The notes beneath the pieces are model-generated. The model was not told where the DNA came from. It worked only from the letters and a program-made list of their open reading frames with translations, and did not search any database. A stretch of 45,265 bases of DNA from Hyphomicrobiales bacterium (GTDB lineage Bacteria; Pseudomonadota; Alphaproteobacteria; Rhizobiales; Beijerinckiaceae): positions 1 to 45,265 of the forward strand of contig UBZM01000031.1 in the NCBI GenBank assembly GCA_900470095.1, in the 5' to 3' direction. A program made the translations under genes and the position numbers. How positions within the stretch are numbered: position 1 is the stretch's first letter; each line of letters opens with the position of its first letter. This document shows positions 23,627 to 32,187 of the stretch, in pieces.

Positions 23627-25441
23627 TCAGAATTCGTCGAGCAGCATCAGGCCCGCCGTCGTGTTGAGGGTCGCGACGAAGGCGAATTGCTGCCGTGCCT
23701 TGGGCAGTTCGGCCTCGAAGAAATAGCGGCAAGCCCTGAGCTTCCCGCGCGCGAAGCTGTCCTGCTCGTCGAGTTTGGCGGTGACCGCCCAGGCCTGATC
23801 CAGCCAGAGCCAGGCGACGACGACATGGCCGAAGCCGGAGAGGAAGACCGACGCGTTGATCAGCGCCTGAGCCGGATCATCGAGTGAGGCGAGGACAGCT
23901 ATCGTCGCGCGCGCCTCGGCCCAACCTTCGCGCAGCCTGACGCCGAGGTCGGCTAGCTGCGCGTCCCTGTCGGCCTTTTCAGCCGTCTGCTCGATTCTTG
24001 CTTCCAGCAGCTCCAGCGCCTGCTCGCGATCGCGCAGGATCTTGCGGCCAAGCAGATCGATGGCCTGAATGCCGTGCGTGCCTTCATGGATCGGGTTGAG
24101 ACGGTTGTCGCGATAGACCTGCTCGACGTCGAAATCGCGCGTATAGCCGTAACCGCCATGGATCTGGATCGCCAGATCGTTGGCGGCAAGGCCGAATTCG
24201 GAGGGCCAGCTCTTGGCGACCGGGGTGAGCAGGCCCAGCAGCGCTGTGGCGCGCGCCTTGTCCTGCGGTGTCGCGGCGGTCGTCTCCTGGTCGATCAGCT
24301 CGGCACAATAGAGGATGAGCGCAAGCGCGCCCTCGGCATAGCTCTTCTGGGCGAGCAGCATCCGGCGCACATCGGCATGCTCGATGATCGGCCGCTGTCT
24401 GGCCGCCGGGTCCTTGCCCCCGCCGATCAGCGGGCGCCCCTGGGGCCGCTCCCGGGCGTAGTCGAGCGACTGGCGATAGCCGCGCACGGCCAGCGCAGCC
24501 GCACCGAGACCGACGGAAATGCGCGCCTCGTTCATCATCTGGAACATCAGCGCGAGCCCGCTGCCGGCCTCGCCGATACGGTAGCCGATGGTGCCTGCGG
24601 CCCCGGCCGGCCGATGTCGCGTTCCCTCGCCGAAGTTCAGCAGGCAGTTCGTCGTCCCGCGATAGCCCATCTTGTGGTTGAGGCCGGCCACGGCGATGTC
24701 GTTGCGCGTCCCGTTCGGCAGGATTTTGGGCACGGCGAAGAGCGAGATGCCGCCAACACCGGGCAAAAGCGCACCGGACGCGTCGGGAATCTTGGCGAGT
24801 ACGAGGTGGACGATGTTCTCGGAGATGTTCTGATCGCCACCCGAAATCCACATCTTCGAACCCGAAAGCCGGTAACGCGGGCCGAGCGTATCGTCGCCAT
24901 CGGGCACTGCGCGGGTCGTGATGTCGGCCAGCGACGAGCCTGCCTGCGGCTCCGACAGGCACATGGTGCCGAGCCAGCGACCCTCGATCTGGGGCAGAGC
25001 GAAGGTTTCGATCTGGGCGGGCGTGCCGAATGCACAGAGCAGGCGGGCATTCGCCGTGGTCAGCATGACATAGGCCGCTGTCGCGATGTTGGCCGCCATG
25101 AAATGCGCCATCGACGCCGTCTGCACGAGCTTAGGCAGTTGCAGCCCGCCGACCTCGCTGGCGAAATCGGCGGCGAAGAGGCCCATTTCGGCCGCAGCCG
25201 TCAGCGCCTGCTTGATCTCGGGGATGACACGAACCGTTTCACCGTCCAGCACCGGCTCGTTCTGGTCGGCCTTCTTGTAATGCGTCGCGAAGCGGGAGGC
25301 GGCGAGCTTCGCGCTGACATCGAGAACCGCGTCGAAGGTCTCGCGCGAATGCTCCGCGAAACGCGGGTGTCGCGTCAGCCGCTCGGCATCGAGCCAGTCA
25401 TAGAGCAGGAAGGCGAGGCTGCGCTCGTCGAGATAGCTCAT
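23627..25441 (-). CDS. Large acyl-CoA dehydrogenase (about 600-residue type)
   Basis: The 604-residue flavoenzyme has the middle-domain substrate/FAD segment CLSEPQAGSSLADITTRA and MWISGGDQNISEN. The C-terminal helical domain contains AIQIHGGYGYTRDFDVEQVY, and the catalytic Glu lies in NPIHEGTHGIQAID. The extra 100 or so residues at the C-terminus are typical of the long acyl-CoA dehydrogenases found with phenylpropanoid or fatty-acid clusters. It introduces the 2,3-double bond into an acyl-CoA, passing electrons to ETF. The ATG at 25441 begins YLDERSLAFLLYDWL; the longer upstream frame runs into the FadB-like gene. It is third in the minus-strand operon, 7 bp after the FadB-like stop. Confidence 0.93.
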   Translation of the reverse strand: MSYLDERSLAFLLYDWLDAERLTRHPRFAEHSRETFDAVLDVSAKLAASRFATHYKKADQNEPVLDGETVRVIPEIKQALTAAAEMGLFAADFASEVGGLQLPKLVQTASMAHFMAANIATAAYVMLTTANARLLCAFGTPAQIETFALPQIEGRWLGTMCLSEPQAGSSLADITTRAVPDGDDTLGPRYRLSGSKMWISGGDQNISENIVHLVLAKIPDASGALLPGVGGISLFAVPKILPNGTRNDIAVAGLNHKMGYRGTTNCLLNFGEGTRHRPAGAAGTIGYRIGEAGSGLALMFQMMNEARISVGLGAAALAVRGYRQSLDYARERPQGRPLIGGGKDPAARQRPIIEHADVRRMLLAQKSYAEGALALILYCAELIDQETTAATPQDKARATALLGLLTPVAKSWPSEFGLAANDLAIQIHGGYGYTRDFDVEQVYRDNRLNPIHEGTHGIQAIDLLGRKILRDREQALELLEARIEQTAEKADRDAQLADLGVRLREGWAEARATIAVLASLDDPAQALINASVFLSGFGHVVVAWLWLDQAWAVTAKLDEQDSFARGKLRACRYFFEAELPKARQQFAFVATLNTTAGLMLLDEF

Positions 25442-25448
25442 GCCGTCC

Positions 25449-27554
25449 TCACGCGCCCTGACGCTCGCGATCGAGATCGCCAAAGCTTCTGCCGCTTTCC
25501 GCCAGGGCCAGCAGCAGCGGCGCCGGCGCCCAGTTGGCGTCGCCGCTGGCATGAAGCGCCACGATCTCCTGATGGATCGCCTTGAGCCCCACCGTATCGG
25601 CCCAGAACATCGGCCCGCCGAGCGCGGCCGGGAAACCCACGCCCTGCGTATAGGCGACGTCGATATCCCCCGCTCTTTGCACGGTGCCATCGGCCAGCGC
25701 GAAGGCGCCTTCATTCACAATGGCGTAGAGGGCGCGTCTGACGATCTCTTCATCGGAAATAGCGCGCCGGGCGAAGCCCCGCCGGGCCGATTCCGCCAGG
25801 ATCATGGCCTCGACGGCAGGATCGTCCTCCTTCTGCCGCCCGCCGGCGGCATAGCGATACCAGCCAGCTCCGGTCTTGGAGCCAAGGCGTCCCTGCTCGA
25901 CCAGGAGGTCGGCCAGGCGCGAATAGCGCATCGCCGGGTTCCAGTCCTTGAGCTGGCGCTGGCGAACATGCCAAGCGACATCCTGGCCGGCCATGTCGAG
26001 CATGGCGCAGGGTCCCATCGCGAGGCCGAAACCGGTCAGGGCCTTGTCGACCTGGGTTGGCAGCGCGCCTTCCTCCAGCATCAGGTCGACCTGGCGCAGA
26101 TACGGGTAGAGCAGCCGGTTGGCGAGGAAGCCGTCGCAGACGCCGACAACGACGGGTGTCTTGCCGACCTGCCGGGCGAGCCGGATCACCGTCGCTAGCA
26201 CCTGCGCGTCGGTCGCCTCGGCCCGGACGATCTCGATCAGCCGCATGACATGCGCCGGGCTGAAGAAATGCAGCCCCACCACATCTGCCGGCCGCGAGGT
26301 CGACCGTGCGATGATATTGACGTCGAGTGCCGAGGTGTTGGTGGCGAGGATCGCGCCTTGCTTCGCCAGCTTGTCGAGCTCGGCGAAGATCGCCAGCTTG
26401 ACCGCCATCTCCTCGAACACCGCCTCGATGATGAGGTCGGCATGCGAGAGTGCCGACATATCGGTTCGCCCGGTGATGTCAGCCAGTCGCTGCTGCGCTT
26501 GCGACGTTGAGAGATCGCCCTTCGCGACGGCGCGATCATAGACGTCCCGGATGCGTTTCAGCCCGCGCTCCAGCGCTGCCGGATCGCGCTCGATCAGGGT
26601 CACCGTGAAACCGGCATTGGCGAAGACCATCGCGATGCCCGAGCCCATCGTGCCGGCGCCGATGACACCGACCGTCTCGATGGCGCGCGCTCTCGTAGTC
26701 TTATCGACGCCGGGAGCGTTGGCGGCCGCGCGCTCTGCGAAGAACAGGTGTCGCAGCGCGCGTGAGGTCGTCGACGCCATCAGGCCGAGAAACAGCCTGC
26801 GCTCCTGCGCGAGCGCTTCGGGGAATGGCAGGTGGATCGCGCCGGCCATACTGTCGAGTGCCGTCCGCGACGCTTCCGCATGCGGGCTTTTCGCCGGAAC
26901 GGCGGCGCGCGCCGTCTCAATGGCCTCGGCAAGCCCCGAGAGAGGATGGCGCTTGGCTGTCGCTGTTTGTCCGGAGGCGGCCAGCTTCGCGATCAACTTC
27001 AGCGCCGCAGCCATCACGTCGGGGCCGAGGCGGTCGACGATGCCAGCCGCCAGGGCTTCTGCCGCGGCGAGTGTCCGGCCGCTGGCGACCATGTCGGCTG
27101 CGATCATGGGCTGTGCGATGCGGGACAGACGCTGTGTTCCGCCCCCGCCGGGCAGAAGCCCGAGCTTGACCTCGGGCAGGCCGATGCGGGCGGTATCATC
27201 CGCGACACGGCCATGACAGGCCAACGCCAGTTCGAGCCCGCCGCCGAGCACGGCTCCGCGCAGCGCCGCGACCACGGGAACGGGCGAGGCCTCGATCGCG
27301 GCATGGACGTCGTTCGGGTCAGGCGCTGTCGGGTCGAGCCCTGCAGTAAATTCCTGGATATCGGCCCCGGCCGAGAAATTGGCGCTTGCGCCGGCAATCA
27401 CCACGCCGGTGACGCCATTGATGACAGAGCGCGACAGCGCGGCGACGAGATCGCGCCGCACATTGGCGCTGAGGCTGTTCACCGGGGGATTCGTGATCGT
27501 GAGGACGGCGATGGTGCCGACCATATCCGTGCGGACGGAGGCGGAAGAGGTCAT
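25449..27554 (-). CDS. FadB-like bifunctional enoyl-CoA hydratase / 3-hydroxyacyl-CoA dehydrogenase
   Basis: The 701-residue fusion has an N-terminal crotonase domain (about 1-190) with both catalytic Glu positions: GGGLELALACH and LPEVKLGLLPGGGG. An HCDH NAD domain follows (GVIGAGTMGSGIAMVFANAGF, about 295-315), with the catalytic His/Glu pair in GLHFFSPAHVMRLIEIVRA and C-terminal dimer domains. It hydrates enoyl-CoA and oxidises the L-3-hydroxyacyl-CoA. The ATG at 27554 follows AAGGAC at a suitable spacing. It lies between the two acyl-CoA dehydrogenases, with 13-bp and 7-bp gaps, so the three proteins are made from one message. No thiolase domain is fused; the separate thiolase at 15058 would complete the cycle. 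Confidence 0.94.
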   Translation of the reverse strand: MTSSASVRTDMVGTIAVLTITNPPVNSLSANVRRDLVAALSRSVINGVTGVVIAGASANFSAGADIQEFTAGLDPTAPDPNDVHAAIEASPVPVVAALRGAVLGGGLELALACHGRVADDTARIGLPEVKLGLLPGGGGTQRLSRIAQPMIAADMVASGRTLAAAEALAAGIVDRLGPDVMAAALKLIAKLAASGQTATAKRHPLSGLAEAIETARAAVPAKSPHAEASRTALDSMAGAIHLPFPEALAQERRLFLGLMASTTSRALRHLFFAERAAANAPGVDKTTRARAIETVGVIGAGTMGSGIAMVFANAGFTVTLIERDPAALERGLKRIRDVYDRAVAKGDLSTSQAQQRLADITGRTDMSALSHADLIIEAVFEEMAVKLAIFAELDKLAKQGAILATNTSALDVNIIARSTSRPADVVGLHFFSPAHVMRLIEIVRAEATDAQVLATVIRLARQVGKTPVVVGVCDGFLANRLLYPYLRQVDLMLEEGALPTQVDKALTGFGLAMGPCAMLDMAGQDVAWHVRQRQLKDWNPAMRYSRLADLLVEQGRLGSKTGAGWYRYAAGGRQKEDDPAVEAMILAESARRGFARRAISDEEIVRRALYAIVNEGAFALADGTVQRAGDIDVAYTQGVGFPAALGGPMFWADTVGLKAIHQEIVALHASGDANWAPAPLLLALAESGRSFGDLDRERQGA

Positions 27555-27567
27555 GCCGGTTTGTCCT

Positions 27568-28788
27568 TCACCAGGCCCAGAGATCTGTCTGCTTGGCCAG
27601 TTCGAGGCGGGCGATCTGGTCGATATGGACCTCGTCCGGGCCGTCGGCGAGCCGCAGCGTTCGGGCGAGCGCCCAGCCTTCGGCCAATCCGAAATCACCG
27701 CTGACGCCGCCGCCGCCGTGAATCTGGATTGCCCGGTCGAGCACGGTCTGGGCCATGCGCGGCGCGACGACCTTGATCATCGCGATCTCGGCGCGAGCCG
27801 CCTTGTTGCCGACCGTATCCATCATATGGGCCGCCCGGAGGGTCAAAAGCCGCGCCTGTTCGATCTCCATCCGGCTTTCGGCGACTTCTTCGCGCAGCAT
27901 GCCCTGCTCGGCGATGGGCTTTCCGAAGGCGACGCGGCTGCGGGCACGCGCCACCATCGACTCCAGCGCCCGTTCCGCCAGCCCGATCGCGCGCATGCAA
28001 TGGTGGATGCGTCCCGGCCCGAGCCGGCCCTGCGCGATCTCGAAGCCGCGCCCCTCGCCGAGCAGCATGTTGGTCGCCGGCACACGCACATCGGTGAAGG
28101 TGATCTCGAAATGCCCGTGCGGCGCATGATCGTAGCCGAACACGGTGAGCGGGCGGACGAGTTCGACGCCGGGCGTATCGAGCGGCACGAGAATCATCGA
28201 CTGGCGCCTGAACGGCTCGGCATCCGGGTCCGTCAGCCCCATGAAGATCAGGATCTTGCAGCGGCGGTCACCGGCCCCCGATGTCCACCATTTCCGGCCG
28301 TTGATCACATAGTCGTCGCCATTGCGGACGATGCGTGAGGTGATGTTGCGGGCGTCAGAGGAGGCGACCTGCGGCTCGGTCATCGCGAAACCGGAGCGGA
28401 TTTCGCCCGCCAGGAGCGGTTCGAGCCACCGCTCCTTCTGTTCGGGCGAGCCATAGCGCGCGAGCACCTCCATATTCCCGGTGTCCGGGGCGCTGCAATT
28501 GAACACTTCGGCTGCGATCGGTGAGCGTCCCATGATCTCGCAAAGGGGTGCGTATTCCAGATTGCTCAACCCGGCGCCGCCACTGTGATCGGGCAGGAAG
28601 AGGTTCCAGAGCCCGGCTGCTTTCGCTTTCGCCTTCAACGCTTCCATGATCGGCGGCGAGGTCCAGCGGTCTTCGCTGCCGGCGACCTGATCGAAATAGA
28701 CGCGTTCATTGGGATAGACGGCCTCGCTCATGAAGGCGCGCAGCCGTGAGATCAGGTCACTCACTTTCGGGGAATGATCGAAATCCAT
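27568..28788 (-). CDS. ACAD10/11-like acyl-CoA dehydrogenase
   Basis: The 406-residue protein has the family opening with [20 protein letters not shown], the flavin segment [16 protein letters not shown], and the ending [15 protein letters not shown]. The DGPDEVH motif replaces the usual YEGT catalytic Glu segment and marks the ACAD10/11 branch. Members of that branch, and LvaC of Pseudomonas levulinate catabolism, act on 4-phosphoacyl-CoA made by an APH-fold kinase, removing phosphate and giving an enoyl/3-hydroxyacyl product. An APH-fold kinase gene is present at 32188-33237. The ATG at 28788 is the first gene of the minus operon; the 317-bp spacer upstream holds two GntR-type operators. 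Straight dehydrogenation is the alternative. Confidence 0.92.
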   Translation of the reverse strand: MDFDHSPKVSDLISRLRAFMSEAVYPNERVYFDQVAGSEDRWTSPPIMEALKAKAKAAGLWNLFLPDHSGGAGLSNLEYAPLCEIMGRSPIAAEVFNCSAPDTGNMEVLARYGSPEQKERWLEPLLAGEIRSGFAMTEPQVASSDARNITSRIVRNGDDYVINGRKWWTSGAGDRRCKILIFMGLTDPDAEPFRRQSMILVPLDTPGVELVRPLTVFGYDHAPHGHFEITFTDVRVPATNMLLGEGRGFEIAQGRLGPGRIHHCMRAIGLAERALESMVARARSRVAFGKPIAEQGMLREEVAESRMEIEQARLLTLRAAHMMDTVGNKAARAEIAMIKVVAPRMAQTVLDRAIQIHGGGGVSGDFGLAEGWALARTLRLADGPDEVHIDQIARLELAKQTDLWAW

Positions 28789-28844
28789 CGTCCTGCACTC
28801 CGCTGTGGACCTGATGTCTGCGATCATCCCTATCCGATGTCGCG

Positions 28845-28855
28845 TTGTCGGACAA
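28845..28855. promoter_or_regulatory. FadR/GntR-type operator, perfect copy
   Basis: TTGTCGGACAA is a perfect palindrome (TTGTC-G-GACAA) 57-67 bp upstream of the acyl-CoA dehydrogenase ATG (minus) and in front of the divergent aldolase-like gene (plus). It fits TNGTNNNACNA. It can control both directions. Confidence 0.7.
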
Positions 28856-29009
28856 TACAACACGGATTGCCGACATCATTCCTGGTCGGCGAGAAGCGCG
28901 ATTTCTCTTTAAGTATATGAAAATGGTCGATTTATTTGATGTAATGGAGAGTTTTAAGGCCTTCCGCGGAACGGCCAAGCGATCTGATAAGTCCTTGCTA
29001 TCTGTCCGG

Positions 29010-29020
29010 TTGTCGGGCAA
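29010..29020. promoter_or_regulatory. FadR/GntR-type operator, one mismatch
   Basis: TTGTCGGGCAA differs at one position from the core palindrome and lies 86-96 bp before the ATG at 29106. A half-like TGTCCGG precedes it. The rest of the 317-bp divergent spacer (28789-29105) holds an A/T-rich stretch (28910-28960) likely to contain the promoters, and no gene. Confidence 0.5.
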
Positions 29021-29105
29021 GGATCGATCAATGGAGCGCCCGCGGCGCTCTGCTCCGGCGGTGAGGCGCGAATCCGTTCCGCGCCCTTTCAGACGAAGGC
29101 AAGTC

Positions 29106-30284
29106 ATGGGATCCGCTCGCAAATCGGCTTATGCGCTCAAGGACAAATACGCGATCGTCGGCATCGGCACGACGGACTACTCCGCCAATTCCGGGCGGAC
29201 GGTTCGTGCTCTCGCCATCGAGGCCTCCGCTAACGCGATCGCGGATGCGGGGCTGAAACCTGCCGATATCGACGGCATCGTCAGCTACAACTTCAACGAC
29301 TCGGCGCCGGCGATCGCGGTGGCGACGGGGCTTGAAATTCCCAATGCCGGCTATGCGGTCGATTTCCTGGCCGGCGGCAACGCCGCCAACCTGATCGTCC
29401 TGTCGGCGGTCGCGGCCATCGAGGCCGGGCTGGCCGACACGGTCGTCTGCTACCGGGCCATGAATGGTCGCTCGGGCTTCCGGCTCGGCGGCGGTCGCGA
29501 GTTCCGGGCGCTGGGGCCGACGCAGTTCACCGCTCCGTTCGGCTGGATCACCTATCCGCAGGCGATGGCAATGTGGTGCCGGCGCTATCAGGTTGAATAT
29601 GGGTTGACGCCCGAGCAGCTTGGCAATGTCGCGGTGACGCTGCGCGAGAACGCGGTGCTCAATCCCCGTGCGATGCAGCGGAAGCCGATGAGCATGGACG
29701 ACTATCTCGCCTCGCGCATGATCGTCGACCCCTTCCGCCTCTACGATATCTGCCTGGAAACCGACGGCGCCTGCGCCGTCGTCGTGACGACAGCCGAACG
29801 TGCCAAAGACATGAAGCAGAAGCCGGTCTACATCATGGGCGGAGCCTATGGCGGCGGACCGCAGCAGGGCGACGACCTGTTCGACTGCATTCGCTGGCCG
29901 GACCACTCCAAGAACTACAGCCACTACATCGCGGAAGATCTCTGGCGCAGCGCCGGCATCGGCCCCGGGGATGTCGATGTAGCCGAGATCTACGACTGCT
30001 TCACCTACAGCATCCTGATGCAGCTCGAGGGCCTGGGCTTCTGCGGACTCGGCGAATCCGGCAGCTACATCGCCGACGGGCACATCCGGCGTGACGGCAA
30101 GCTGCCGGTCAACACCCATGGTGGCCTCCTCTCGGAAGGCTACATTCATGGCTTCAACCATGTGATCGAGGCGGTGGAGCAATTGCGCGGCCAGTCCGGC
30201 CCGCGGCAGGTCGCCGATGCGGAGATCGCCCTCACCACCGCAGGCGCCATGACCTGCGGCAGCGCAATGATCCTGAGGAGGTAG
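29106..30284 (+). CDS. Cysteine-less thiolase homologue (SCP-x/Ltp type), probable acyl-CoA aldolase or condensing partner
   Basis: The 392-residue protein has the thiolase-superfamily fold of lipid-transfer/SCP-x proteins (KYAIVGIGTTDYSANSGRT at the start). Where thiolases carry the nucleophilic Cys, it reads VDFLAGGNAANLIVLSA, so thiolytic chemistry is unlikely. The NEAFA region is replaced by EIYDCFTYSILMQLE, and the GHPxGATG His region by GGLLSEGYIHGFN, which places tyrosines in the active site. Ltp2 of steroid side-chain degradation has this kind of remodelled site and cleaves beta-hydroxyacyl-CoA by retro-aldol reaction together with a DUF35 protein. A DUF35 gene follows here after 4 bp. 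The ATG at 29106 follows GAAGG at 6 bases. Aldolase function is an inference. Confidence 0.88.
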   Translation: MGSARKSAYALKDKYAIVGIGTTDYSANSGRTVRALAIEASANAIADAGLKPADIDGIVSYNFNDSAPAIAVATGLEIPNAGYAVDFLAGGNAANLIVLSAVAAIEAGLADTVVCYRAMNGRSGFRLGGGREFRALGPTQFTAPFGWITYPQAMAMWCRRYQVEYGLTPEQLGNVAVTLRENAVLNPRAMQRKPMSMDDYLASRMIVDPFRLYDICLETDGACAVVVTTAERAKDMKQKPVYIMGGAYGGGPQQGDDLFDCIRWPDHSKNYSHYIAEDLWRSAGIGPGDVDVAEIYDCFTYSILMQLEGLGFCGLGESGSYIADGHIRRDGKLPVNTHGGLLSEGYIHGFNHVIEAVEQLRGQSGPRQVADAEIALTTAGAMTCGSAMILRR

Positions 30285-30288
30285 GGGG

Positions 30289-30708
30289 ATGTCGTCGGTT
30301 GAATCCTATGAGAAGCCGATCCCGGTTCCCGATCCCGATTCCGCGCCATTCTGGGCCGGTTGCCGCGAGAGCCGGCTGTTGATTCAGCATTGCGAGGACT
30401 GCGGGCACAATCAGTTTCCGCCGAGCAATCTCTGCGCGCATTGCGGTGCAGGCGGTCTGTCCTGGAAGCAGGCGTCGGGTGCCGGAAAGGTCTTCAGCTG
30501 GATCGTGGTCCGGCATCCCGTGCCCAAGCCGGTCTATGCGCAGGATGTGCCTTACGTTGTTGCGCTGGTGGAGCTTGCCGAGGGCGTGCGAATGCCCTCC
30601 AACATCATTGGCTGCTCGCCCGAGGATGTGGTCGCGGACATGCCGGTCAAGGTCACCTTCAAGCAGGTGACGGACGAGGTCGTCCTGCCATTGTTCGAGC
30701 CCGCCTGA
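30289..30708 (+). CDS. DUF35 OB-fold / zinc-ribbon protein, partner of the thiolase homologue
   Basis: The 139-residue protein has an N-terminal helix (DPDSAPFWAGCRESRLLIQ), then a rubredoxin-like zinc ribbon with Cys35, Cys38, Cys49 and Cys52 (CEDCGH and CAHCGA). An OB-fold follows (AGKVFSWIVVRHPV then YVVALVELAEGVRM). DUF35 proteins bind thiolase-like partners and complete their active site or CoA channel, as in Ltp2-ChsH2, HMG-CoA synthase and acetone/acetophenone-type systems. The ATG at 30289 has a strong GAGGAGG ribosome site inside the upstream gene end. The 4-bp gap to the thiolase homologue makes a complex very likely. Confidence 0.93.
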   Translation: MSSVESYEKPIPVPDPDSAPFWAGCRESRLLIQHCEDCGHNQFPPSNLCAHCGAGGLSWKQASGAGKVFSWIVVRHPVPKPVYAQDVPYVVALVELAEGVRMPSNIIGCSPEDVVADMPVKVTFKQVTDEVVLPLFEPA

Positions 30709-30785
30709 GCGGGCGGATGGGTTGGGGCGATGCGAGGCAATCGCACGCCCTCGAGTTTTGCAGGAAACGTCACGGAACGAAGGCG

Positions 30786-32183
30786 ATGAACTCCTCCTCC
30801 GCCATTATCGCGCGCATGGGCGCGCTCGGCCGCGACGAGATGCAGGCGCTGCAACTGGCCAAGCTGCGGCGGCAGCTCGAACGGCTGCAGGCCAACAGCG
30901 GCTTCTATCGGGAGAGGTGGGAGAAGGCTGGAATGCGCCCGCAGGATATCCGCTCGCTGGCGGATCTCCGGCGGATTCCCGCCATCACGAAGGCCGATTG
31001 CCTCGCCGACCAGAATGAACACCCCCCTTTCGGGCGCCGTCTCGGCATCGCCCGCGAGGATGTCGCGCTCATCTGCATGACCGGCGGAACATCGGGGCAG
31101 GGGCAGGAACTTTACGGCCGCTCGCAGCGCGACCTCGTCATGCAGGGCTATTTCCATCAACTGCCCTGGCATATCGTCGGCCTGCGCCAGGGCGATATCG
31201 GCCTCAATTGTGTGCCCTCGGGCGGGCTTACCACCGGCGGCTGGGGGCCGACCGAAGGTTTTCGCGCGGCCGGGGCGTTGCCGCTGACCGTCGGCGGCAC
31301 GATGAGCACCGATGCCAAGATCGACCTGATGTGCCGCTTCGGCGAGGTCCATTTCATCTATGCCTCGACCAATTACCTCCACACACTAACGGAAGCGTTG
31401 CGTCGGCGCGGCATCGACCCGCACAAGCAGTTCCCGACGATGAAAGCCCTTTTCATCGCTGCGGAGGGCTATCCGGTCGAATGGGCGCTGCAGGTCCAGG
31501 AATTCTGGGGCGCCAAATTGCATGAAGGCTATGGCAGCACGCAGGGCGCGGGCTTCATCTGCTCGACCGGCGAACAGGGTGTGGTCGCACCCCACGGAAG
31601 CCGCGCCCCGATGCAGTGCTTCGACTGGCATGTCCTCGTCGAGGTGCTCGACCCTGAAACCGACGAGCCGGTCAGGGAAGGCGAGTTCGGCGAGGTCGTG
31701 CTGACCAATCTCGACATCGAGGGCTCGGCTGTCGTGCGCTTCCGCACGCGCGACCGGGTACGGCTGCTGCCGCTGGCCTCTGCCGCCAATGGCCGCGCCT
31801 GGACCTGCATCGAGAGCGGCACGATCGGCCGCTACGACGACATGATGAAGATCCGCGGGAACAATGTCTGGCCGTCTGCCGTCGATCTCGCCGTTTTCGC
31901 CCATCACGAGGTTGCCGAGTACATGGGCAGTGTCTTCGTCGATGAGCGCGGACGCACCGAGGTTCTGGTGAAGATCGGGCTGAAGCCCGAACATGCCGCC
32001 GGCAGCGGAGAGGAGCGCGCCGCAACGCTCCGACGCATTCAGGCCGCGATCAAGGAACGCACCAACGTGCTGATGAAGACGGTAGAGGTTCCGCGTGACG
32101 AGTTGCCCTTCTTCGAGAACAAGGCCAGGCGCTGGAAGGACGAACGCCCCAACGGCTACCAGCTCGCCGACAAGGCTTCGTGA
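30786..32183 (+). CDS. PaaK-like acyl-CoA ligase (phenylacetate-CoA ligase family)
   Basis: The 465-residue adenylate-forming enzyme begins LAKLRRQLERLQANSGFYRERW and RIPAITKADC, the usual PaaK opening. The phosphate loop is CMTGGTSGQGQELYG, and adenine/acid-site segments follow: LHEGYGSTQGAGF, GEFGEVVLTNLD and RYDDMMKIRGNNVWPS with the C-terminal hinge. It activates a carboxylic acid to its CoA thioester with ATP, and is the only CoA ligase in the block, so it is the likely entry enzyme for the imported substrate. PaaK relatives prefer aryl acids, but the family is broader. The ATG at 30786 is chosen; the longer upstream frame overlaps the DUF35 gene. The gap to the kinase gene is 4 bp. Confidence 0.92.
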   Translation: MNSSSAIIARMGALGRDEMQALQLAKLRRQLERLQANSGFYRERWEKAGMRPQDIRSLADLRRIPAITKADCLADQNEHPPFGRRLGIAREDVALICMTGGTSGQGQELYGRSQRDLVMQGYFHQLPWHIVGLRQGDIGLNCVPSGGLTTGGWGPTEGFRAAGALPLTVGGTMSTDAKIDLMCRFGEVHFIYASTNYLHTLTEALRRRGIDPHKQFPTMKALFIAAEGYPVEWALQVQEFWGAKLHEGYGSTQGAGFICSTGEQGVVAPHGSRAPMQCFDWHVLVEVLDPETDEPVREGEFGEVVLTNLDIEGSAVVRFRTRDRVRLLPLASAANGRAWTCIESGTIGRYDDMMKIRGNNVWPSAVDLAVFAHHEVAEYMGSVFVDERGRTEVLVKIGLKPEHAAGSGEERAATLRRIQAAIKERTNVLMKTVEVPRDELPFFENKARRWKDERPNGYQLADKAS

Positions 32184-32187
32184 GGCC

